A DNA stretch of 5,223 nucleotides, taken from Chloroflexota bacterium (GTDB taxonomy: Bacteria > Chloroflexota > Dehalococcoidia > Bin125). Both the position numbers and the translations under genes were made by a program. The stretch spans positions 1-5,223 of the forward strand of contig JAPPBK010000239.1 in NCBI GenBank assembly GCA_026705105.1. Reading direction: 5' to 3'. Positions within the stretch are counted from its first letter, which is position 1. Each line of letters opens with the position of its first letter. Shown here piece by piece: positions 1 to 5,013 of the stretch. The notes beneath the pieces are model-generated. The model had not been told where the DNA came from and searched no databases. It was given only the letters and a program-made list of their open reading frames with translations.

Positions 1-60
1 CGCGCCGAATGAGATCGACGGGGTCCTGACACTACCGGCTAACGTGCGGGCTACGGTCAT
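1..60 (-). CDS. 5' end of an unidentified divergent gene (partial)
   Basis: On the minus strand an ATG at 60-58 opens a frame that stays open for 20 codons to the window edge, beginning MTVARTLAG. It is supported by a near-ideal Shine-Dalgarno sequence, AAGGGAGG (73 to 66), five bases before the ATG, which is the best ribosome-binding signal in the window. The fragment is too short to assign a family, and I recognise none. It shows no clear signal peptide or membrane segment, though the hydrophobic and small residues leave this open. Its start faces away from the monooxygenase gene, so the two would be divergently transcribed from the 61-356 region, and a Crp/Fnr-like site lies about 62 bases upstream of this ATG. 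The alternative is chance: 20 open codons are weak evidence, and the call rests on the Shine-Dalgarno and spacing. Confidence 0.5.
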   Translation of the reverse strand, partial: MTVARTLAGSVRTPSISFGA

Positions 61-65
61 AAAAG

Positions 66-73
66 CCTCCCTT
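66..73 (-). promoter_or_regulatory. Shine-Dalgarno site of the left-edge minus-strand gene
   Basis: Read on the minus strand this is AAGGGAGG, followed by CTTTT and then ATG at 60-58. It differs from the perfect AAGGAGG type by one extra G, and the five-base spacing is normal. It is the main reason for calling a gene at the left edge. Confidence 0.55.
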
Positions 74-114
74 CCCGAGTTCCGGTCTGCTCCGCAACCT
101 ATGAACACGAAGGG

Positions 115-130
115 CGTGAATGGTTTCACA
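115..130. promoter_or_regulatory. Candidate Crp/Fnr-family operator
   Basis: The sequence CGTGAATGGTTTCACA has the form GTGA-N6-TCAC, the core of the TGTGA-N6-TCACA palindrome bound by Crp-type regulators; nine of ten consensus positions match, with C for T at the first. It lies in the divergent intergenic region, centred about 62 bases upstream of the minus-strand ATG at 60 and about 234 bases upstream of the monooxygenase ATG, so the minus-strand gene is the likelier target. The match and symmetry are seen directly; the binding family and target are inference. An 8-base symmetric core with fixed spacing can also arise by chance. Confidence 0.45.
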
Positions 131-210
131 AGCGTTGCGCGCATGTGTCATTTCGATTGCGCGAACATTTCGGTCGTGTTTCGCAGCCAGTTGCCGTCAC
201 TGCCGCGCTT

Positions 211-281
211 GCCTCTCTCTCCCCCCGCGCGAGCGGGAGGAGATGTCCCGTAGAGCCTGCCACCGCGAAGGCGGAGGGACA
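211..281. repeat. Two-hairpin intergenic repeat (copy R1)
   Basis: The first hairpin has arms 218-228 and 233-243, with a GCGA loop and one C/A mismatch (223/238); its left arm is the 11-mer TCTCCCCCCGC found at two other places in the window. Directly behind it, TGTCCC (244-249) pairs with GGGACA (276-281), enclosing an inner stem around CCGC-gaag-GCGG (264-267 and 272-274 region). The whole resembles small non-autonomous repeat elements of the REP or MITE type. I see no transposase or clear target-site duplication. No long T run follows either hairpin, so it is not a standard intrinsic terminator. Confidence 0.65.
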
Positions 282-345
282 GAGGGGGGCACGGCGTCAA
301 CGTTGCCAGCGACCTCCGGGGGTTCGATACGATTCCGCTCAGAGC

Positions 346-350
346 GGAGG
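346..350 (+). promoter_or_regulatory. Shine-Dalgarno site deciding the monooxygenase start
   Basis: GGAGG ends six bases before the ATG at 357, which fixes this start over the longer open frame beginning at 120. The site lies in a perfect 10-base palindrome GGAGGCCTCC (346-355). An exact complement of CGGAGG (345-350), CCTCCG, lies upstream at 313-318 and could mask the site in the mRNA; that is inference. Confidence 0.75.
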
Positions 351-356
351 CCTCCA

Positions 357-2081
357 ATGTCCGAAACGCGCGAGACTCAGGTGCTGGTGATCGGCGGCAG
401 CCTGATTGGTCTGACGTGCTCGTTGCTGCTCTCGAGCCTGGGGATTGAGCACGTGCTGGTCGACCGGCGGCCGCACCCGAGCGACCATCCGCGGGCTCGG
501 CTCTACGACCGGAGGACGATGGAGCTGCTGCGCCGTTTCGGCGTCCAGCGGGAGGTCGAGGCGACCGGCATCGGCGACCTCTGGACGCGCCAGAACCGAT
601 GGATTCACAGCCTCACCGGCCCGCAGATCGCCCAGGTGCCGACCGAGTCGTTCCAGATGGCGCCGGTCGACTACAGCCCCAGCATGCCGGTCATGGGTGC
701 GCAGGATCTGATCGAGGAAACGCTGTGGCAGGCGGCGCGCGAGCAGCCGACGGCGGACGTCCGCTACTACACCAGCGCCGAGGACCTGGAACAGGACGCC
801 GAGGGCTGCGTCGCCAATCTGCGCGATCGCGATACCGATCGGGTCGAGCCGATCCGCGCCCGCTACGTCGTCGCCGCCGACGGCGTGCACAGCGCCACGC
901 GCGAGCTGATCGGCTGCCCGCTCGGCGGCCAGACGTTCGACGTCTACATGCAGGACATCCTCTTCCAGGCCGATCTCTCGCGCTGGGTCGGCAACCGGGT
1001 TGGTGGGCTGTTGTTCATGCTGACCCGGTACGGCATGGGCGTGTACCAGCCGATGGACGGCACGCTGCGCTGGCGCGTGCAGTTGCCCAACTGGGATCCC
1101 GAGCGGGGCGATCTGCCGGTCGAGACGGCGCGCGAGTACATCGTCGAGGCGGTCGGCGTGGATGCCTCCGAGCTCGACCTCGAAATCCAGAGCATCCGGC
1201 CCTGGCGCTTCATCGCCGGCCTGTCCAGGCACTTCTCGAACGGACGCATCTTCCTCGCCGGTGACGCGGCCCACGCCTTCATCCCCACCGGCGGCATGGG
1301 TAGCAACGCCGGATTCTCGGGAGCGCACAACCTGACCTGGAAGCTGGCCTATGTGCTGCTGGGGCATGCGCACGCCTCGCTGCTCGACACCTACGAGCAG
1401 GAGCACCGCCCGGTCGCCGAACACCGGGTCGCGCTCAGCATCGAAAACGGACAGTTGGCGGCAAACATCGTGCGCACCTACATGAACGGCGGCGACATGG
1501 CCGTGGCGGAGCGCAACTGTCACCAGTACGGCAGCTACGAAGGCATGATCATGGCTTACGAGTACCGCTCGGCGTTGTGCCAAGCCGAGACGGAGCCGCC
1601 GCCTGCCGTCGAGAACGAACACCGCGATTTCGTCCCCGTGGTTCGTGGCGGCCGCCGCGCGCCGCACGCCTGGCTCGATCCGCACCGCACGATTTCGACG
1701 CTGGACTGGTTCGGTACCGACTACGTGGTCATGCTCTGCCGCGACGAGCAGGCGGAACAGTCTGCCTGGCGGTCGGCCGTCGATGACTACCGGGCCCGCG
1801 GATTCCCGATCCGGATAGAGCAAATGCGGCACGCCGCCAACACGCCCTACGCCGGGTCGGGCGCGGTCGTGGTCCGCCCCGACGGCGTCGTCGCCGCGCA
1901 CACGACTCTGGGAGACTCCCGCTCGCCGCAGGAGTTGCTGGATCGCTATCTGCCAACGAGGGCCACCCCCCTAGCGACGCTCTTCCCCTCTCCCCCCGCG
2001 CCAGCGGGGGGAGAGATGACACTCTCTCGCGCCCGCCCGTGTCGTGATTCGGCTAGCATCGGCGCATGGGACCACGATTGA
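357..2081 (+). CDS. FAD-dependent monooxygenase, aromatic/polyketide hydroxylase type
   Basis: This 574-residue protein belongs to the class A flavoprotein monooxygenases (PheA/TfdB and polyketide hydroxylase group), which use NAD(P)H and oxygen to hydroxylate phenolic or polyketide rings in the cytoplasm. Seen directly: an N-terminal FAD-binding Rossmann motif VIGGSLIG (11-18, with Ser at the usual second Gly), an arginine-rich RARLYDRRTMELLRRFG segment (46-62), the DG motif VVAADGVHSATR (171-182), and the GD motif FLAGDAAHAFIPTGGMG (299-315) for flavin binding. Residues about 430-532 match the thioredoxin-like C-terminal domain of this family, ending in PQELLDRYL. The start is chosen for its GGAGG site and because the family motif begins about ten residues in. 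The last 40 or so residues look abnormal: they read through a hairpin repeat (R2) and finish inside the next gene. The substrate cannot be told from sequence. Confidence 0.93.
   Translation: MSETRETQVLVIGGSLIGLTCSLLLSSLGIEHVLVDRRPHPSDHPRARLYDRRTMELLRRFGVQREVEATGIGDLWTRQNRWIHSLTGPQIAQVPTESFQMAPVDYSPSMPVMGAQDLIEETLWQAAREQPTADVRYYTSAEDLEQDAEGCVANLRDRDTDRVEPIRARYVVAADGVHSATRELIGCPLGGQTFDVYMQDILFQADLSRWVGNRVGGLLFMLTRYGMGVYQPMDGTLRWRVQLPNWDPERGDLPVETAREYIVEAVGVDASELDLEIQSIRPWRFIAGLSRHFSNGRIFLAGDAAHAFIPTGGMGSNAGFSGAHNLTWKLAYVLLGHAHASLLDTYEQEHRPVAEHRVALSIENGQLAANIVRTYMNGGDMAVAERNCHQYGSYEGMIMAYEYRSALCQAETEPPPAVENEHRDFVPVVRGGRRAPHAWLDPHRTISTLDWFGTDYVVMLCRDEQAEQSAWRSAVDDYRARGFPIRIEQMRHAANTPYAGSGAVVVRPDGVVAAHTTLGDSRSPQELLDRYLPTRATPLATLFPSPPAPAGGEMTLSRARPCRDSASIGAWDHD
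1984..2017. repeat. Hairpin repeat (copy R2) inside the end of the monooxygenase frame
   Basis: A perfect 12-base-pair stem, CTCTCCCCCCGC (1988-1999) with its exact complement (2004-2015), closes on a GCCA loop. It shares the 11-mer TCTCCCCCCGC and the right-arm pattern with R1 and R3; where those have a C/A mismatch in the stem, R2 has a G that restores pairing. It encodes residues about 544-553 of the monooxygenase (PSPPAPAGGE). There is no T run on either side, so any terminator role would be factor-independent only by stem strength, and it lies upstream of the next gene's start. Confidence 0.75.
2054..2059 (+). promoter_or_regulatory. Possible -10 element for a leaderless transcript
   Basis: TAGCAT ends six bases before the ATG at 2066, the spacing at which transcription would start on or near the start codon. 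The next gene has no recognisable Shine-Dalgarno sequence, which fits leaderless initiation. No -35 sequence is evident, and the hexamer matches TATAAT at only four positions, so this is weak. Confidence 0.25.
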
Positions 2082-2485
2082 TCAAGGCGCTGACCCGGCT
2101 GCAAAACCCGATCTTCACTCTGATGCGCGGGCGGCTGCAGGGGCCGCCGACGCTTCGGCTGTGGACAACGGGACGCGCCTCGGGTCAAGAGCGGGCAGTC
2201 TTGCTGCTCTACCTGGATGACGGGCCTCGGGTGATCGTGGTGGCGTCCTACGGCGGGTACTCCGAGCATCCGCAGTGGTGGAAGAACCTGCTGGCCGATC
2301 CGCATTGCCGCATCTGGTCCGCGGCGCGCGGGGCGGAGGATGTCGTGGCCTCGGAGCTCGAGGGCGAAGAACGCGAGGCGGTCTGGGAGCGCTTGACGTC
2401 GATGTACTCGCCATACGTCGGCTACCAGGAGAAAACGTCGCGTCGGATACCCCTGGTGGCGCTCGCTCCGCGCGAGTCCGACTGA
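2066..2485 (+). CDS. F420-dependent nitroreductase/quinone reductase family protein (Ddn-like)
   Basis: The 139-residue product fits the deazaflavin-dependent nitroreductase family (split beta-barrel, PF04075), whose members use reduced coenzyme F420 to reduce quinones, nitro compounds or other electrophiles; Ddn of Mycobacterium tuberculosis is the known example. Visible family features are LWTTGRASGQER (32-43), VVASYGGYSEHPQWWKNLLADP-like region (58-79) and the end YSPYVGYQEKTSRRIPLV (114-131). Tyr114, Tyr117 and Tyr120 have the spacing of the active-site tyrosines Y130, Y133 and Y136 of Ddn as I recall them, and Ser61 aligns with Ser78. The length is normal for the family. The ATG lies 16 bases inside the end of the monooxygenase frame, so translation may be coupled; no good Shine-Dalgarno is present. 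The presence of the gene implies that the host makes F420. The physiological substrate is unknown. Confidence 0.9.
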   Translation: MGPRLIKALTRLQNPIFTLMRGRLQGPPTLRLWTTGRASGQERAVLLLYLDDGPRVIVVASYGGYSEHPQWWKNLLADPHCRIWSAARGAEDVVASELEGEEREAVWERLTSMYSPYVGYQEKTSRRIPLVALAPRESD

Positions 2486-2540
2486 TCTACTGATAAGCTG
2501 AATGGCATAAGCAAGATGACCGGCGCGAGACGCGCCTACA

Positions 2541-2564
2541 ACTGCGCATTGAGCTGCGCATAGT
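2541..2564 (+). repeat. Paired CTGCGCAT repeat / small hairpin in the helicase leader
   Basis: CTGCGCAT occurs at 2542-2549 and again at 2554-2561, 12 bases apart. Since TGCGCA is its own complement, the two copies can also pair as a 6-base stem (2543-2548 with 2555-2560) around a TTGAGC loop, 16 bases before the TTG start of the helicase. This occupies the centre of the 91-base gap between the F420-family gene and the helicase. Such a hairpin could tune helicase translation or mark a protein-binding site, but no family is recognised. Confidence 0.4.
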
Positions 2565-2576
2565 GCGGCGGAACGT

Positions 2577-4103
2577 TTGAGTATCCTTCGGCGGCTGTTG
2601 AGCAAGTCCCCTGATCCTGCGAACTCCCAAGTCACCCATCCACCCCCACCTCCCTCTCCTTCGACACCTGCAACACCTGCAAGACCATCCATTGGTTCCA
2701 ACGGCGCAGCGCCTGTTGACGGACGCCCGAAGCGCCGTCGGCGCAAGCGCAAGCCGCGTTCGGCTCGCTCGCAGACCTCGACTCAAGCTCCGGCTCCGTC
2801 GCCCGCGCCTGCAAGCGGCGATCGACCACGTTCTCGTTCCGGTCGTCGCCGCAACAGTCGGCGCCCGTCCGGCGGCGGCGCGCCGCCGGCTCCCCAGAGC
2901 GCCACGCAGAAGGCCTTGTTGTCCGGCGGCTACAAGCTGCCGGCGCTGGACGAGCTGGACCAGGTCTCAGCAGACGACTGGCCGAGCGCGTTCGGCGATC
3001 TCGGCCTGTCGGAACGCATGCTGTCGGCGTTGACCGCGCTCAAGTTCGAGGAACCGACGCCGATCCAGGCGCAGTCGATTCCGCTGCTCCTGGACGGTCA
3101 CGACGTGGTCGGGCAGGCGCAGACCGGAACCGGCAAGACGGTCGCTTTCGGCCTGCCGGCCGTGCAAGCCTGCAATCCGGACCTGGGCGAATGCCAGGCG
3201 ATCGTCCTCACGCCGACGCGGGAGTTGGCTCAGCAGGTTGGCTCGGTGCTCGACTTCTTCGCCCGCGCCGGCGGCCTCGAGGCGACCGTGCTTATGGGCG
3301 GGCGGCGGTTGTCGGACGACTTCGCCAACCTCGAGCGGCGGCCGCAGATCGTGGTCGGCACGCCGGGACGTGTGATCGATCACCTCGAACGCCGCACCCT
3401 GCGGCTCAATCGCGTGCGCATGGCCGTGCTTGACGAGGCCGACCGGATGCTGGACATCGGCTTCTATCCCGACATGCGGCGCATCCTGCGCCGCTGCCCC
3501 GACGATCGGCAGACGGCGCTGTTCTCGGCCACGGTGCCGACGCCGATCAAGTCGCTGATCCACCAGTTCATGCGGGAGCCGGAGCACATCCACATCGCAC
3601 CCGAGACGGCGACGGCGGAGGGCATCTACCAGCGCTACTACGAAGTCGCCGACCGTGACAAGATTCGCGCGGTGGAGGAACTGTTACCCGAACTCTCAGG
3701 CCGGACGCTGGTCTTCTGCAACATGAAAGTCACCGTGGACCGGCTGGTCAGGCGGCTGCAGGACCGCGGCCTCAACGCCGACGCCATCCACGGTGACCGC
3801 GATCAGCGCAAGCGAGATCGCGTCATGGGCCAGTTCCGCGCCGGCGATCTGCAGTTCCTGATCGCCACCGATGTCGCCGCCCGCGGCCTCGACATTCCCG
3901 ACGTGCAGCACGTGGTCAACTTCGACCTGCCGCAGACGCCCGAGGACTACGTCCACCGCGTCGGCCGCACCGGTCGCGCCGGCGCAGAAGGTTCGGCGAT
4001 CTCATTCGTGGGCGAGTGGGACTTCGACCAGCTCGAGAAGATCCTCAAGCTCGTCGGAGACGAGTTGCAGCGCGGCGAGTTGGAGTTGTACGCGTCGGGC
4101 TAG
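2577..4103 (+). CDS. DEAD-box ATP-dependent RNA helicase with a basic disordered N-terminal tail
   Basis: This 508-residue protein carries the full set of DEAD-box motifs for ATP-driven unwinding of short RNA duplexes: Phe157 and PTPIQ (160-164, Q motif), AQTGTGKT (181-188, motif I), PTRELAQQ (213-220, Ia), GG (241-242), TPGR (262-265), DEAD (286-289, motif II), SAT (317-319, III), LVFCN (378-382, IV), ATDVAARGLD (430-439, V) and HRVGRTGRAG (460-469, VI). It is RhlE/CshA-like in core layout and probably acts in ribosome assembly, RNA turnover or cold adaptation. Unusually the basic, low-complexity region is at the N-terminus (about 1-118): a proline run (22-26), a KRRRRKRK cluster (52-59) and a second Arg/Ser cluster (83-97). 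The C-terminus stops soon after the second RecA domain. The start is a TTG with only a weak GGCGGA ribosome site; MSILRRLL looks like a genuine N-terminus, and no in-frame ATG precedes residue 148. Confidence 0.96.
   Translation: MSILRRLLSKSPDPANSQVTHPPPPPSPSTPATPARPSIGSNGAAPVDGRPKRRRRKRKPRSARSQTSTQAPAPSPAPASGDRPRSRSGRRRNSRRPSGGGAPPAPQSATQKALLSGGYKLPALDELDQVSADDWPSAFGDLGLSERMLSALTALKFEEPTPIQAQSIPLLLDGHDVVGQAQTGTGKTVAFGLPAVQACNPDLGECQAIVLTPTRELAQQVGSVLDFFARAGGLEATVLMGGRRLSDDFANLERRPQIVVGTPGRVIDHLERRTLRLNRVRMAVLDEADRMLDIGFYPDMRRILRRCPDDRQTALFSATVPTPIKSLIHQFMREPEHIHIAPETATAEGIYQRYYEVADRDKIRAVEELLPELSGRTLVFCNMKVTVDRLVRRLQDRGLNADAIHGDRDQRKRDRVMGQFRAGDLQFLIATDVAARGLDIPDVQHVVNFDLPQTPEDYVHRVGRTGRAGAEGSAISFVGEWDFDQLEKILKLVGDELQRGELELYASG
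2626..2654 (-). other. Potential G-quadruplex motif on the minus strand
   Basis: Four runs of at least three C on the plus strand (2626-2628, 2635-2637, 2643-2647, 2652-2654) are separated by 6, 5 and 4 bases. The minus strand therefore fits the G3+N1-7 quadruplex pattern. It lies in the template strand of the helicase gene, about 50 bases into the reading frame, and encodes the proline-rich part of the tail, so it may simply reflect proline codons. Confidence 0.5.
2664..2681 (+). repeat. Tandem 9-base repeat in the helicase tail
   Basis: ACACCTGCA occurs twice head to tail (2664-2672 and 2673-2681) and encodes the Thr-Pro-Ala repeat at about residues 30-35. It suggests that the disordered tail grows and shrinks by replication slippage. 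Confidence 0.7.
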
Positions 4104-4113
4104 GGAATCGTCT

Positions 4114-4151
4114 GATCTCCCCCCGCCTATGGGCGGGAGGAGAGGGAGATC
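4114..4151. terminator. Hairpin between convergent genes (repeat copy R3), probable bidirectional terminator
   Basis: The main stem pairs 4116-4127 with 4132-4143 around a TATG loop with one C/A mismatch (4121/4138). An outer pairing GATCTCC (4114-4120) with GGAGATC (4145-4151) is an alternative or extension. Its left arm contains the TCTCCCCCCGC shared with R1 and R2. It fills most of the 52 bases between the helicase stop and the SDR stop, the expected place for a shared terminator. No T run follows on either strand, so it is a strong hairpin without the classic U tract. Confidence 0.55.
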
Positions 4152-4155
4152 AGCA

Positions 4156-4935
4156 TCACACCTTGTAGCCGCCGTCGACACTGATCACCTGGCCCGTGAT
4201 CCCGGCCGACTCCTGTGCGGCGAGGAGCGCGGCCATGGGGCCCAGCTCCTCCGGTTCAAGGACGCGGCCCTGCAGGTTCTCCGATGCGCGCCAGGCGTGG
4301 GCCGCTTCGGCCGAGATGCCGGCGGCGCGGCCCATGGCTTCCCAGTCAACCAGCGCCGTGTTGGTCCACCCCGGGCAGAGGCAGTTGACCGTGATGCCGT
4401 GCGCCGCCGTGTCGTGCGCCAGCGCCCGCGTGAAGCCCACCAGTCCGTGCTTCGCCGCCGTGTAGGCCAGCACGCCGCCGGAACGCTTGGCGTAGCCCGA
4501 GCCGATGTTGATGATCCGTCCGTAGCCGGCATCGCGCATGTGCGGCAGCGCCTCGCGCGTCGTCCAGTAGGCCGAGGTCAGGTTGAGCGCCAGGTTCGCC
4601 TCGAACACATCGTCGTCGTGCGTGAACGCCTCCTGCGATCCGCGCACGGGAGCTCCCCCGCCGACGTTGTTGATCAGGATGTCGCAGGCGCCGTAGCGCT
4701 CCACGGCGCGTCGGACCGGATCCTTCGCCTGCTCCCGGTCCAGCGCGTCGGCGACCACGGCCAGCCCGGATTGGCCAATCGCCTCGATCTCGGCCACGAC
4801 CGAGGCAAGCTGTTCCATCGTCCGCGAGGAGACGACCACATCGGCGCCGTGGCGCGCCAGTTCCAGCGCGATCGCGCGACCAATGCCGCGTCCGCCGCCG
4901 GTCACGACCGCAGTCCGACTCTCAAGATTAGCCAC
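4156..4935 (-). CDS. Short-chain dehydrogenase/reductase (SDR family oxidoreductase)
   Basis: The 259-residue product is a classical SDR, a cytoplasmic NAD(P)(H)-dependent oxidoreductase of FabG-like fold. It shows the cofactor motif TGGGRGIG (12-19), NNVG (89-92, usually NNAG), Asn118, Ser146, the catalytic Tyr158 and Lys162 in YTAAKHG, PG (188-189) and the usual VDGGY (253-257) near the end. SSR (36-38) after the second strand, with no acidic residue there, suggests NADP(H) over NAD(H). The Ser-Tyr spacing is 12, one less than in FabG. I chose the GTG at 4935-4933 because AAAGGTGG lies about six bases upstream and the protein then begins just before the cofactor motif; an ATG at 5001-4999 would add 22 residues of no family resemblance. 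It lies 78 bases downstream of the phosphatase fragment on the same strand. The substrate is not predictable. Confidence 0.95.
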   Translation of the reverse strand: MANLESRTAVVTGGGRGIGRAIALELARHGADVVVSSRTMEQLASVVAEIEAIGQSGLAVVADALDREQAKDPVRRAVERYGACDILINNVGGGAPVRGSQEAFTHDDDVFEANLALNLTSAYWTTREALPHMRDAGYGRIINIGSGYAKRSGGVLAYTAAKHGLVGFTRALAHDTAAHGITVNCLCPGWTNTALVDWEAMGRAAGISAEAAHAWRASENLQGRVLEPEELGPMAALLAAQESAGITGQVISVDGGYKV

Positions 4936-4941
4936 TTCGCA

Positions 4942-4949
4942 CCACCTTT
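4942..4949 (-). promoter_or_regulatory. Shine-Dalgarno site fixing the GTG start of the SDR gene
   Basis: The minus strand reads AAAGGTGG (4949 to 4942), one base off the AAAGGAGG ideal, six bases before GTG at 4935. The upstream in-frame ATG at 5001 has no comparable site, which argues for the GTG. Confidence 0.7.
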
Positions 4950-5013
4950 CAGGACCGACACTACGCACGAGTCGCACGGGCAGAGTAAGAGACGCGTACA
5001 TGGATCGCCTGGG

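Larger units (their letters stand above)
61..356. other. Divergent intergenic region
   Basis: These 296 bases lie between the minus-strand start at 60 and the monooxygenase start at 357. They hold a Crp/Fnr-like inverted repeat (115-130), a 7-base direct repeat CATTTCG (149-155 and 166-172), and a two-hairpin repeat element (211-281). The frame of the monooxygenase is open upstream to 120, but that stretch encodes an arginine- and cysteine-rich sequence made partly of repeat DNA, with no family resemblance, and is best read as non-coding. The only promoter-like pair I can see for the monooxygenase is TTGCCA (303-308) with TACGAT (328-333); the 19-base spacing is poor, so I do not call it. Confidence 0.6.

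Noticed and set aside
26..64. CTGACA (26-31) with CATAAA (59-64) as a promoter
   Set aside because: The spacing is 27 bases, far from 17, and the pair lies inside the probable minus-strand gene start.
44..253. Small plus-strand frame at the left edge
   Set aside because: It ends in repeat R1, has no ribosome site, and overlaps the better-supported minus-strand start at 60.
211..281. R1 as a CRISPR or integron-type repeat
   Set aside because: The three hairpin copies are kilobases apart with no regular spacers, and no cas, integrase or transposase gene is visible.
318..335. GGTTCGATAC, resembling a tRNA T-loop
   Set aside because: The bases flanking the loop (GGGGG and CGATT) do not pair as a T stem, and no acceptor or anticodon arm is present.
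120..356. Upstream extension of the monooxygenase frame (79 extra residues)
   Set aside because: It reads through the R1 repeat and gives an Arg/Cys-rich sequence unlike the family; the ATG at 357 has a good Shine-Dalgarno and precedes the FAD motif at the usual distance.
339..1901. Long open minus-strand frame opposite the monooxygenase
   Set aside because: It is a shadow of a GC-rich gene: the product is rich in Arg, Val, Gly and Ala with no recognisable motif, and the plus-strand gene is certain.
1946..2752. Minus-strand frame opposite the F420-family gene and helicase leader
   Set aside because: Low-complexity Arg/Gly-rich translation across three plus-strand features; no motif and no ribosome site.
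4936..5013. TTACTC and TAGTGT on the minus strand as an SDR promoter
   Set aside because: Both hexamers are weak and 19 bases apart; co-transcription with the phosphatase gene is simpler.
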